The notes under the pieces: model-generated
Seen by the model: only the letters and a program-made list of their open reading frames with translations
Database searches by the model: none
Told to the model about the DNA's origin: nothing
Translations under genes and position numbers: made by a program
DNA from: Xestospongia muta
Lineage: Eukaryota > Porifera > Demospongiae > Haplosclerida > Petrosiidae
Assembly: GCA_963693285.1 (NCBI GenBank)
Contig: OY848917.1
Coordinates: 24,610,745 to 24,674,744, forward strand
DNA: 64,000 nt
Direction: 5' to 3'
In this document: positions 30,701 to 44,937 of the stretch, one piece after another
Numbering within the stretch: position 1 is the stretch's first letter
How the letters are laid out: the number at the start of each line of letters is the position of its first letter

Positions 30701-33700
30701 ACCCGTTGAAAGAAATTAGCATTCGTACATGGAGAAATACCTACATCACTGAGCTAGAAAAGAAGAAGAGAGAATCAAAAGATGATTTGACAATAAATAA
30801 ATTACCTGAAAAGAAGAGAGGACGCCCTTACCTTTTAAGTAAAAAACTGGAAATGCAGGACAGGGCTTATTTACAAACCCTTAGAGCAAACGGTGCTGTT
30901 GTCAACACATCTATTGCTATTGGATGTGCTGAAGGGATTGTGATGAATGAAGACATCAATCTCCTTGCTCGCAATGGTAGGCACATAGTTTTGACTGGGC
31001 CAAACATCTCCTAGGTCGCATGGGGTTTGTTAAGCGTAGGGCAAGTACCAAGGCAAAGGTTAGCGTTGAAGATTTTGAGGCAGTCAAATCACAGTTTCTT
31101 ATTGGTGTAAAAGCAGTTGTTGAAATGGACAAGATTCTTCATGAATCAATCATAAACTGGGATCAGACGGGGATCCATTACGTTCAAGTGGGGTCATGGA
31201 CTATGGAAAAGAAGGAACTAAAAGGGTTGAGATTATAGGGGTTGACAATAAACGTCAAATTACAGCTGTTCTAGCAGGATCTCTTGTAGGAGACTTCCTC
31301 CCCCCCCGACCCAACTCATATACAAAGGTATTACAAAGCGAGGTCTACCAACGGTTCAATTTCCCCCAAAATGGCATGTTACTTCCTCCTTAGATTGAAG
31401 GAGTGTTGACTGAAGTCTACCAAGCTTAGGGAACTGCTTCTTTAAGAGCTGCTGGGCAAAGTTGATATGACGGTCTGATAACTTTCTCCCACACACAATA
31501 CTCTTAGTTTCTGGACTACTGTTCACATCTGTAGTATTTTCAAGCTTTCTTTTTCTTCTCAGGTGGCTCATTCTCATTTCTAGTAGTGCTTGTAGATAAA
31601 GCATACTTGATAAGCTTTCCAGCTTTAGCCACATACTTCACATCCCCCTCAAATTTCAGTAAGCAAGGGATTTCTAATCCACCCTGAGGTAAATCTGTAG
31701 AATACCTTCTACAGGAGGCTGTAATTTGACACACTATTGTGCCCACTTGTTGAAAAAACGTAGTGCAGATGAATGATATTTTTTTGGGAACATGGCCTAC
31801 AAGTTTTATCCTTAACTCTCACATCTTCTTCCCTCTTCAATGTCAAACTGACAGTCTGGGGTAACAAGATGAGATAAATCATTAGGTCAGTGAATGACAG
31901 AATCCTGAAATGGTGACACCCTTGTGTTAATGTAGAGTGATCTTGTTTAAGTCAGTCAAGCCACTCAAGTGAACAATGGTCTGTTTGTATACTGAATGGT
32001 CTTCTTAGCAGATTGACTCTAAATGTCTGCACTCATAACCTGATGATGAGACGTTCCTTCTTCTCAGTAGAATAATATTGTTCACAAGGGAGAAGGTTAG
32101 TATTGAAGTAGACAATTGGTCACTCTACACTATATATCTCCTTCTAGTTGGCTAATCAGAGCTCCAATTATGCTTAGATGCATCATTTTATAATATGAAT
32201 GGTTTGTCAAAATTTGGGCATTGAAATATAGGTGTATGAACTTCTGTTTTGACCTCTTGGGGGTAACTTTTCATCCACCCACAACATGTCCTAAATACCA
32301 GCATTCTGCATAATATATTGTGACTTGGAAATTTTACTGTTAATCCAGCAACTTTAACTTTCTAGTATACATGAGAGATAGTGGATATGCTTCTCAAAAC
32401 ATTTACTGAAAACGATCAGGTCATCTACATCCCACACTGCTTACAATATTTCCTCACATCATAATAGATAGAATGTGGGCCAATGAAAATGCTGTAGAAT
32501 TTGTTAGGCAATCTTATCATGCTCTAGATAAATAAATACAATGTACTAGTTTCAGTATAGTTGGTCTAAACTTGACTGGTAGCACCACTTGTTCAATATT
32601 TGATTTTCGCTCATCTACACAAGAAAGGTCTGCCACATATAGCAACTCACCCTTGAAAAACCATCTTGCTGTTGTCATTTTCATAAGGTAGTACTGGGTA
32701 GTTCCCTAAATTAGATAGTGACTACTCCCATCATGTCATGATAATACATTGCTATTGTTTGTGAATATTCTGTGCCTAACAACAATTACATATCTGTGAC
32801 AGTAGCTCTATTCGTTTTTCCTTCGTGATGTCCTACCTCATTACACAAGCAACACCACTGTTGCTCACTAAGTTGTTTCTCTGGCTGTCTCCTTTCTACA
32901 GGAACTCCCTTCCTAGCTTACATGTACTGGTCTGTCAGCTCTCCTGCTTCCTTGTCAGTCTCTGGGCTTCTCTCATTAACCCAGATTTGTGACTCCTTCC
33001 TTGTGTATGAAACTAGTCAAATGTTCCTTCTGCACTAGCTCACAAACATCTTCTATTGTAGTACAGTTTTTCATATATCTTCTCTGCAAGTCCTCTGATT
33101 GCATGACCAACTTGCGTTAGGACACCTCTGTCTTCTTTGTAGCTGCTCTAAATCAATAAGTCTCCTCATACATATCGTACCACTGAAGAATAGCCACTTT
33201 TAATTTGCCATACTTACACACCTCTGGGCTGGCAGTGGAACATATGCTTGCTGCACTCATTCAGAGAGCTGTGTTGCTAGATGAAAAAACCAATGATACT
33301 TGTCAATCTTATTTGCTTCCATTAAGTGCTCAAATGTTGTCAGATGGGCTTCAATATCATTCTTGTTTGTAAGCTTGGTGTTTTTGCCTTTTGTCTCACT
33401 TGACTCATCAACTTGACTCTTCAAACTGGATATACTAGTTTTCTCTACTAGCTTTGTGAGCATCTGCATTTGCTCATTCTTTTGGCCATGCTCCTCATTC
33501 AATTTTTCATCATGCTTTCCTTTTGTCCATTAACATTTGTGGTACATCTTTGATACTTCCTCTTCTTGTGTCACTGATCTCTCTGCCACACGTTTGTCCA
33601 GATCTCAGTATCATATACTTGCATGTAATGCATGAATTGTAGAAAATTACTCTCTGTATACATATTGTTATAGTTCTTACAGCTAGTAGATCCTACTTCT

Positions 33701-36700
33701 GACACCAAGTGTGAATGGTTACCACTGCTACAATAAATAATCTCCAAATATATCTATTTAATAGATCACACAGAATGAAACAAGAGCTTATCCTTATATA
33801 CAAACTAAAATATACATGGTCAAAAAAGTGACAAATGACAAAAGCTAAGTCACAATATGAAGTGATGAAATAACATGTAACTTTCATGGTGTAATAAGCA
33901 AAATATTTCACTTATAGGAAAAGATCAACTAAGAACTGAAAAAATGATGAAGAAATATATTACCTACTTAACATTTAAGACTTAAGAGCATAACCTTAAA
34001 TGACCAAAAGAGGAATGCTTACAGTAACTAAAAATATGTTTTATCCTTTATCCACTTACACATATAGCAAACCAATGAACTTTATTAACCCTGACTGTAA
34101 CGATGGTGCACCAAATCTTGCCTGAAGCTTTTTGCAATTTTTCTTTTCTCTCTCCTTATATTTTTAGAATTAGTCTTTCACAGATACTTCTGCTAATTAT
34201 GCAATCTATTTAGCTCTAGTCAGTATATATATGTTTGACTTTAAGTCAGTATCTTCTAAAACAATTATAGGATGATTTAAATTTAAAAGTTTTTTTTAAA
34301 TATTGTGCTTTGAAGTCTAATATTTATTGCTTCCATAATGAAGGTAGTGATTTTCATAAAACATGATATATTACCTATGACTTTTAGTTTACACTGAAAA
34401 AACTATTGGTAGGAAGTACCCAAAAAGTGGGTAATATTTACTGCAACTCAGACAACCCAGCACATGGGTCATTTTACCTTGATCCCAGGTAGAGCTGTTA
34501 AAACAGACAAACCCTATTGTTATAATAACCCTTTAGTGATGAGAAGTTCTGACCCAAAGCAGTGGTGAAACAACCACAATTACAGTTGCATTAATATCAT
34601 CAAGAACAGGTTGCTATACCAAATGCACTGATGAAGCAACCACAATGATGGTTGATGTACCCTTTCAAAAAAGGGGCTAGCTGACTGAATTACCAATAAA
34701 GTGACCATACATGACAGTTAGAATAACCATGCAACAATTAAGTTTTACAATGTAATGTAACCACTCATATGGGTTGATATAACCTTGAGAAAGGCTTACT
34801 GACCCAGTATACTGGCAAATTATATATCTTCTATATAGGTTGATTTAACCATTCATAATACCATAGTTAACCTAAAATAAAGGTAGAAAAACTTTCTCAA
34901 GAGATTGATATGATAAGCTAAAGTTGAATAATGATAGATATGATAAGATAGAGTCAAAGAATGATTGATATAATAAGATAAAGGTGAAGGATGATTGCTA
35001 ACAAAACCATGGCAATAAGGTGCTATGTGGTAAAGTTCAGTGAAAGTTCAACAGAAAGTTCAACACAAGTGTTTCTTTATATCGGAAACCACTGCTATGT
35101 ATGAACTAGGTTGCTTTAATGAGTTTGGGTAACCAATCAGGTAATCTTGGAAAAAGAAAAATATGTTGGAAGCTTTAGTCGGGGTACTCCAGGTTGTAAA
35201 CATAGTAACAACCAAAGGCAACAAAAAGTGCTTGTGGAAGTGATGGCACCTCACATAATACAGTCTGTTCCATTAACACGAAGTATTGCTTGTTACTTTC
35301 ACTGATCATGGCTGCCACACGAGGAGCATTCCGTATAGGGCTAGTCTTGATAGCATCTTCAACAGACACTATATCCTGAAACAGGGAGAGGTGATTATGG
35401 TCAGTATTAAGATCATGTATGCATAAATGTACATGTAATGGAATATATGTATTAGTAACTTACAGAGTTGTATTCTTCATAGATGTAAAGGAGGCTGTCC
35501 TGTCCTTTTCCCACAGCAATGGCTCGGATAAGTTGACTTCATTAGAGGGAAGAGAACAGAATCCCTAGGCTTTCCTTTTGCTAGCTCAGTAGCTATAGCA
35601 GACAAGTGTGACTCGGTACTGGAAGTATCTTCTGTGAATTGGGCACCAGTGAGATACCTTCTTAATAATGAATCTTTTTTCCTAGCTTCAGGAGAAAGCT
35701 TGCTCCTTTTCACATTTTCCGAGAGAGAACCAGCACTGCTAGGCAACCGTTTACGGTCACGCTTTATTACGTTCTGTACCCTTTCCACCATTTTGTCCTC
35801 CCAAGATTGCTGCATGAAAAGTAAGTAAAATGCATGCATACTGCCAAAGTGACAACACACATAGGCACATACATGTAGAGTACACTTGAACACTCTGAGG
35901 CACATACAGAGTATGGTACATACACATGGCAACTGAAAACAAACAACAGGTATGCTGTAATATATTTAAGTACTTATTCAGTCTAGTTCCCATAGAAACA
36001 TTGACGTGCACATAGAGTATAGCCCTAGCGATTTGACTCACATATCCATTTCCCATATCATCTTTCATGAACAGGTGACAAAGTGACTAAATAGTAGACT
36101 AACAAGAACACACACTATCTCACAGCAAGCAGATTCTTTAAGTGATTCGTTACGAATACATTCTTCAACCTCACGGTGCCAGTGCTCCGGTATTTCAAGT
36201 CCACGTGACTGGCTTGTTCGTGATAGAGAAGACCCAGGAGTTGATGGGTTGGAAATGGAAGGTGAGGCTGAGGAAGAGCAGTCCTGTTCCTCTCTAGTTT
36301 GAGATGCCAAAGGAGAAGCTGATGGCAGGGAACACTGAGCAAGAAAATTATTATAGTCACAAAATAAACAAAATGAACCAATTCACCTGACGTAGTTTGA
36401 GTATCTTCTTTACGAGGCCTATACGGGGGACTATTTCCTTTATGTCTAGCTCAGTGAGACTAATGAAGGCTTCTCCATCAATATAGTTTTCTAAAGAAGA
36501 AATGAAGGGTCCAGTGGAAAAAGGGGATAAGTCATTATTCTTACATATTGAGAACAATTGCAAAGAAGGTAAACTAGGTATGATTAGGTGATATATTTGT
36601 CAATGAAAATTGCAGTACACAGTTAACTACTTAGTCAATGTTTTGATGGGAAACTGGGTGATCTTTTAGAGACATATAGAAGTCCCTGGCAATTGTGGGG

Positions 36701-39700
36701 AGGTAAAGGATCATGGTTTGCAAGTCAGCAACTTTCTTTGGGTTGATTGGGTGACCAGATGGGTACTTCACTGGCAGCTCCAAACTTGTAGAAGGTGGCA
36801 CCTTGTGACGTCCCTTGAAAATGTTGACTTTTTGCCATGCTTCGTCGTCACTGAAGGAAGACCTCATCCAATATTCTCCTGGATGAGGGATTATGACCCC
36901 ATCTTCCTCACCCTCCCCAAAGTTCAGCCAGTGAGCTTTGTTGATGAGTACTGGTAACCCATTGTGGTCTTTTTTCCTCATGGTAAAGGGCTGAGTAAGC
37001 GGATCAATATCCAAGAACATTTCTCCGGTCATTTTCCGAATTGAAAATGGTTTTCAATGCACGACACTCTCCTAATCCTGAGGGAGATTTACCCTTGCAC
37101 TAGCTTTTCTCTTCTCAATTTGGACAAAGTCTCGGTCGTTTAGAAGGAAAGTATGCCCACGAACCAGGTACTTATGATCAATACGTGTGAACCGCTTCTG
37201 AGAAAGAAAGGTCTTCGCTTGTCTCAGAGCCAGAACCAGGGTCCATTTTCTCAGCACAACATAAGTATTGCGTAATCCGCATAATTCTAAATTAACGACG
37301 TTTAAAATAACGCCAGTAAAATTGAAATGAGTACACGTATTGCTCGGAAATTTTGCGGGAGCGTCGAGTTAGAGCTGATCTAAGGTTTGACAGATAAACC
37401 CTGAATTTGATGAAAAATGGCTTATCCTGTTTTTCCACTGGGCCCTTCAAATGTACCAGGGTGTAGGTAAGTGAAGCTCGTAGTAGCGCTACAAAATTAA
37501 TACTAAGGTAGCAAGCATTTTAAAGACAAAAGCTAGCTTACCAGCAAAAGCTTCACAGAACTTCTCTGGGATACCATCATTGGTTTTTAGCCAGTTGGAG
37601 AGTTCATTCACGGGCATAGAACATATTGAAGTTCCGGTAGCCATTGAAGGACTACTATGCACGGACACACAGCTGTCTACATCCATTTGAATCCTTGGCC
37701 AGCTGCACAACAGCACATTGAACACCACGTGTCTACTTGTATAAAAGAAAATGGCAGCTCAGTGTTCGATAATTTGACAATAAAGTGTTATTTTAACCAA
37801 AAGTGGTAGTTTTACACATGAGAGTCCTAGGTAGTTTCTACCAACAAGGTAGTTATAACTGGAGTGGGCAGTAACAACCCATTGTGGTAGTTGTAGCTCC
37901 TGCTGGGTATTTTCTACCAGTCACCAGTATGGAAAATATAACCACATGTGGTTAAGACAACCCAGATGTTTTTTCAGTGTACTATACTTACACACCTCCA
38001 TGCTTGCAGGCAACATATCCTTGCTACAGTCATCCAGTAGCATGTTGCTAGATGAAAGAGCCAATGAGACTTGTCAATCTTATGCACTTCCATTAAGTGC
38101 TCAAATGTTATCAGATAGGCTTCAATATCATTCTTGTCTGTAAGCTTGCTTATTTTTGCTTTTGTCTCATTTGACTCTCCAAACTGAATACACTAGTTTT
38201 CTCTACTAGTTTCATGAGCATCTGCATCTGCTCATTCCTTTGAGCATGCTCCTCATTCAACTCTTCATCATGGTTTTTTCTTTTGTCATTGATATTTGTA
38301 TTACATCTCCAATACTTCCTTTTCTTGTGTCAGTCATCTCTCTGCTACACTTTTGTCCAGATCTCAGTATCATACAAGAGTTCTATCTAGAATTTTTTTC
38401 AGAAAGAGAGAAGTTGACTTCCAATGAATTTTAGCTTTATTGAATAAATATTAATGTTGCGAATGACTAAAGAGAATAAATAATATTTATTAATTACAGT
38501 GCTATTTTTCTTTTCTTGACTTTTTGGTAAATTTTGATAATTTCTTCCAATGTTTCATCTGTTAAACGTTCAGGTCCTTCAATACATATTGTCATTGCAT
38601 GCTCTAATATTTCTTCTCCCATCCTGCTTCTCAATCTTTTTTTTATTAATTTCATGCTACTAAATGATCCCTCAATTGTGGCTGTTGTTACAGGTAATAT
38701 TTGCAGTATTGTTGTCAATTTTGATTAATTTGGAAATCCAGCTTTGAAGTCATCTTTCCCAGTCAATGTTGAATGGACATCTTGTAAAGATCTCTGGCTA
38801 TACTATTTAAAAATGATTCTTCAAACAGTTTACATTCTGACTCAGCCTCCTCTGGGTCTACATCAGGTTGAGAAACTGCTGCCTTTCCATCAAATTTCAG
38901 CTTTTGGGGTGTACCATAAAAGCTTGTTAGTACCTTTATTTTTTCCATACCAAAGGTAGATAATTCTTTTTTCTGGATCAAATACAAACTTAGACAACAT
39001 GAAATTAGTGGATTCAACTCTTGCATAAATATGATCAATGACACTTTGAATGTACGGTCAATAAACTCTTTGAAGGAATGATGCTTTCTCCTCATTTTTA
39101 ACAATAATCTATCTTGATCCAAGTAAAAAAGTGTCAGTGAAAATATTCATATGATCCTTGAACCATGTTGAAGTGTCACTCTTCTCTTTCAACTCTTTTA
39201 GTCGTTTAATGGTGCCCTCAACCATTCATGTACAATGGCATGCAAGGTCAATAGTTTTACTCTGAAGAGATCCCTGTATGTAGTTTGGTCACAGTATGGA
39301 GGACATGACAAAGCATATAAATGAAAGCCACTGTTTGTTACTTTGCTAGTAGTGTAGCAATTCCATGTGCTTCTGCATCACCTGTTTCACTATATATTTC
39401 CTCAAAAGTAGTCACAAGAGCAGGTAAGCTTTGATGTACAGGGCATACTACTCTCTCACGAGACAACTAGCAAGTATCACTAGGCTTTGCCATTTTATTT
39501 CTGGTGACTGAAGCTCAGCTTGTATCAAAGCTAGCTTTTCTGTTTTTTTAGGAGAGTAGTGACATGCTTTCTAAATTGTTAAGACTGTTCCTAGAACTCT
39601 TTGTCCTTCAGTGTGATCATTAGCAGCACTAATGGCAGCTAGTTGTAGTTGATGGCATGGGCAATGGATATACAGAGCACTTGATGGTAAGAATCTCAAA

Positions 39701-42700
39701 CACTTTTGAACACCAGTTCCGTGGCATAGTATTAGTTCCATCAAAACCCAAACCATGCTTATTCTCCAATTTGATGGGTTTTGATTGAAAAAAAAATCGT
39801 TAAGGTAACCAGTAATTGCCTCATGCAGCATTAGTTTCTTTAGCATGTATAATGCTAAGAAAATGCTCAACAGGCTTGTTTTGACTACTGTACACTTAGT
39901 AGTCTTTATTGCCTCAGGTGTAACTTAGTTTTACATAATTAGCACCTGCAATCTTGATGATTTTGTGATGATGATGATATGTTGCTGAGTTTTTTGTTAA
40001 TTTAAATACTTGCTACATTTTTTTCATTAATACAATGTCAATCACTGTAAGTTTTGTTTTGGGGGGGGGAAGCTTGGAAATTACTCTCTGTATACATCCT
40101 GTTATAGTTCTTACAGCTAGTAGATGCTACTTCAGATACCAAGTGTGAATGGTTACCACTGCTACAATAAATACTCTCCCAATATATCTCTTTAATAATC
40201 AAAATAGTTTACAAAGAAAGAAACGAGCTTATCCTTATATCCAAACTAAAATCTACATGGTCAAATAAGTGACAAATGGTAGTGATTTTCACAAAACATG
40301 ATATATTGGCTCTTCTTGAGGTGGTATTTTGAATATGTATAAATACACTTGAAAGTATATCTCTGTTAACTGTTGTCATGTTTAATTTTGTTTGTGTAAA
40401 GAGAGCCTTGAGGAAAAGGCAAAGGGTGATGACCAAACATGTACATGTACTAACAAACGCATTTCAAGCAAATAGATAAAAATTTCAGAAGAAAATTTTA
40501 AAATGTAAGGATGGCAAAAAATCATCTTTATATAGGAATGGCAGTCTGAACGTATTTTATTACATTATAGGGCAATACTGGCTATTAAAAAAGTCAATAA
40601 TTAAAAAGTCAATATTTAGGATCAAGATTTGCAGCCTCTAGAAATACATTTTGAGTTGACTTTCTGCTGTGTAACAACATATACCAATTAAGGATATTCA
40701 GACTGCCATTTTTACTTTGGTCTATTTAAAAGATGTATTTTGCTAGCATCTTTACATTTTATATCTTTTTTGAGAAGATTTTATTCACTTGTACTGTATT
40801 ATCAAAGTATACATGTACTTGTATAACACTGGAACCATTTGTAGCATTCCAGTTTGTTTGTTCAATTAGGATAGACTGTCAGTAATCTGGTTATCTTGTT
40901 AATAGTTTGGTTGTTATTGCAATAGGATGGCTGGGCAGCCCTTCATCATGCAGCTCATCAAGGACACACAAACATTGTTAACATATTAGCTAAAAAAGAT
41001 GCTAATATCAACATTGTTACTACTAAGGTAATTTGAATAAATAACAAATTGTACTTGTTTATTGTACACTTTGTAGACATATGGATTTTGTATGGATTTG
41101 TGTATACAAAGTAATGACCTTGTTTCACTCCTTTTGATGTTGTCCACTTTGATTTGTTTGAAATGATTTTATATCTTTTTGTACAAAGAAATAAATGCAG
41201 TAAAAGTTGTATAGAACAACAAATATCTACAAACATTGACAGTATTAAACAACATATGATATTAACCACATGGTACTTTATATATTCAGATATAATTTTG
41301 ATATTAGTACTTGTTAAAGAATATTGAATATAATAATTATCATGTATAATGTTACTCAATTCAGCTGCATTTTACAATTTTGAGTTATGGAAAATTTGTA
41401 TAGATTGTTCCCAAATAGTCTTGTGATGTGTAATTGTATGCAATTCAATATTTATTTTTTTCTGTATTGTTTTTGACTCTACTTTTTATGTAATATGTTA
41501 TCTGATTGTAACCTTTAAAATATAATAGTTTATACGTATAATATAATGTAGTACAATTTGTAATTGTATGCAATTCAATATATATTAGTTTGTTGATTAT
41601 ATTGTTTTTGTCTTTACTTTTATGGTGGTGTGTTTGTATATTATCTGAATGTATCCTTTATAATTTAATAGAAGGTAAGTATGATATAATGTAGTACAAT
41701 TTGTAATTGTATGAAATTAAATATTTATTAGTTTGTTGACTATATTTTTTGTCTCTACTTGTATGGTGGTATGTTTATATGTTATCTGAATGTGTCCTTT
41801 ATAATATAATAGTGGGTAAGTATGATATAATGTAGTGCAATTTGTAATTGTATGCAATTCAATATATATTAGCTTGTTTACTGTATTGTTTTCATCTCTA
41901 CTTTTATGGTGGTGTGATTATATGCTATCCGAATGTGTCCTTTATAATATAATAGGAGGTAAATATGATACAATGTATTACAATTTGTAATTGTATGCAA
42001 TTCAATATTTATTAGCTTGTTTTTTGTATTGTTTTTGTCTCTACTTTCATGATGGTGTGATTATATGCTATCTGAATGTGTCCTTTATAATATAATAGGA
42101 GGTAAATATGATACAATGTATTACAATTTGTAATTGTATGCAATTCAATATTTATTAGCTTGTTTACTGTATTACTTTGTTTACTGTATTGTTTTTGTTT
42201 CTACTTTTATTGTGGTGTGATTATATGTTATCTGAATATGCACTTTATAATATAATAGGAGGTAAATATGATACAATGTATTACAATTTGTAATTGCATA
42301 CAATTCAATATTTATTAGTTTGTTTACTGTATTGTTTTTGTCTCTATTTTTATGGTGGTGTGATTATGTGTTATCTGAATGTGTCCTTTGCGATATAATA
42401 GTGGGTAAGTATAATATAATGTAGTACAATTTGTAATTGTATGCAATTCAATATTTATTAGTTTGTTGATTATATTGTTTTTGTCTTTACTTTTATCGTG
42501 GTGTGTTTGTATGTTATCTGAATGTGTCCTTTATAATATAATAGTCGGTAAGTATGATCTAATATCATACAATTTGTAATTCTACGTATTTCAATATTAA
42601 TTAGTTTGTTTACTGTATTGTTTTATCTCTACTTTTATTATGGTGTGATTGTATATTATCTGAATGTATCCTTTATAATTTAATAGAAGGTAAGTATGAT

Positions 42701-44886
42701 ATAATGTAGTACAACTTGTAATTGTATGCAATTAAATATTTATTAGTTTGTTGACTATATTTTTTGTCTCTACTTGTATGGTGGTATGTTTATATGTTAT
42801 CTGAATGTGTCCTTTATAATATAATAGTGGGTAAGTATGATATAATGTAGTGCAATTTGTAATTGTATGCAATTCAATATATATTAGCTTGTTTACTGTA
42901 TTGTTTTCATCTCTACTTTTATGGTGGTGTGATTATATGCTATCTGAATGTGTCCTTTATAATATAATAGGAGGTAAATATGATACTATGTATTATAACT
43001 TGTAATTGTATGCAATTCAATATTTATTAGCTTGTTTACTGTATTACTTTGTTTACTGTATTGTTTTTGTTTCTACTTTTATTGTGGTGTGATTATATGT
43101 TATCTGAATATGCACTTTATAATTATAATAGAAGGAAAGTATGATATAATGTAGTACAGTTTGTAATTGCATACAATTCAATATTCATTAGTTTGTTTAT
43201 TGTATTGTTTTTGTCTCTATTTTTATGGTGGTGTGATTATGTGTTATCTGAATGTGTCCTTTATGATATAATAGTGGGTAAGAATAATATAATGTAGTAC
43301 AATTTGTAATTGTATGCAATTCAATATTTATTAGTTTGTTGATTATCTTGTTTTTGTCTTTACTTTTATGGTGGTGTGTTTGTATGTTTGTATATTATCT
43401 GAATGTATCCTTTATAATTTAATAGAAGGTAAGTATGATATAATGTAGTACAATTTGTAATTGTATGCAATTAAATATTTATTAGTTTGTTGACTATATT
43501 TTTTGTCTCTACTTGTATGGTGGTATGTTTATATGTTATCTGAATGTGTCCTTTATAATATAATAGTGGGTAAGTATGATATAATGTAGTACAATTTGTA
43601 ATTTTATGCAATTCAATATTTATTAGTTTGTTGATTATCTTGTTTTTGTCTTTACTTTTATGGTGGTGTGTTTGTATGTTTGTATATTATCTGAGTGTAT
43701 CCTTTATAATTTAATAGAAGGTAAGTATGATATAATGTAGTAGAATTTGTAATTGTATGCAATTAAATATTTATTAGTTTGTTGACTATATTTTTTGTCT
43801 CTACTTGTATGGTGGTGTGTTTGTATGTTATCTGAATGTGTCCTTTATAATATAATAGTCGGTAAGTATGATCTAATATCATACAATTTGTAATTGTATG
43901 TATTTCAATATTAATTAGTTTGTTTACTGTATTGTTTTATCTCTACTTTTATTATGGTGTGATTGTATATTATCTGAATGTATCCTTTATAATTTAATAG
44001 AAGGTAAGTATGATATAATGTAGTACAACTTGTAATTGTATGCAATTAAATATTTATTAGTTTGTTGACTATATTTTTTGTCTCTACTTGTATGGTGGTA
44101 TGTTCATATGTTATCTGAATGTGTCCTTTATAATATAATAGTGGGTAAGTATGATATAATGTAGTGCAATTTGTAATTGTATGCAATTCAATATATATTA
44201 GCTTGTTTACTGTATTGTTTTCATCTCTACTTTATGGTGGTGTGATTATATGCTATCTGAATGTGTCCTTTATATTATAATAGGAGGTAAATATGATACA
44301 ATGTATTACAATTTGTAATTGTATGCAATTCAATATTTATTAACTTTTTTTTGTATTGTTTTTGTCTCTACTTTTATGATGGTGTGATTATATGCTATCT
44401 GAATGTGTCCTTTATAATATAATAGGAGGTAAATATGATACAATGTATTACAATTTGTAATTGTATGCAATTTAATATTTATTAGCTTGTTTACTGTATT
44501 GTTTTTGTCTCTATTTTTATGGTGGTGTGATTATGTGTTATCTGAATGTGTCCTTTACGATATAATAGTGGGTAAGTATGATATAATATAATACAATTTG
44601 TAATTGTATGCAATTCAATGTTTATTAGTTTTTTTACTGTATTATTTTTGTCTCTACTTTTATGGTGGTGTGATTGTATGTTATCTGAATGTGTTCTTTA
44701 TGATGTAATAGTTTGTAAGTATGACATAATGTAGTATAATTTGTAATTGTTTGTAATTTAATATTTATTACTTGTGTACTATATTGTTTTTGTCTCTACT
44801 TTTATATGTTTTGTGAATGTGACCTTTATTATCTAATAGGCGGTAAGTGTGATAGAATGCAGTATGTTTTGTTATTATCCAACGTA

Positions 44887-44937
<51 letters not shown>

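Larger units (their letters stand above)
34392..37979. mobile_element. DNA transposon-like element, 12-base TIRs, TA target duplication
   Basis: The ends are exact inverted repeats: CACTGAAAAAAC (34392–34403) and GTTTTTTCAGTG (37968–37979), each bordered by TA. Total length is 3588 bases. Both subterminal regions (34400–34880 and 37800–37960) are full of short degenerate motifs built on AACC/GGTT and TACC/GGTA, about every 25–40 bases, likely transposase-binding sites. The element carries minus-strand SAMD3-like exons and a nested transposase-like remnant. The CACTG start with TA duplication would fit CMC/Mirage-like or Tc1-like superfamilies. I cannot decide. Confidence 0.65.

Noticed and set aside
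41430..44870. CRISPR-like or centromere-like array
   Set aside because: Units of about 142 bases are contiguous with no unique spacers, and the array lies inside a eukaryotic intron. It is a minisatellite.
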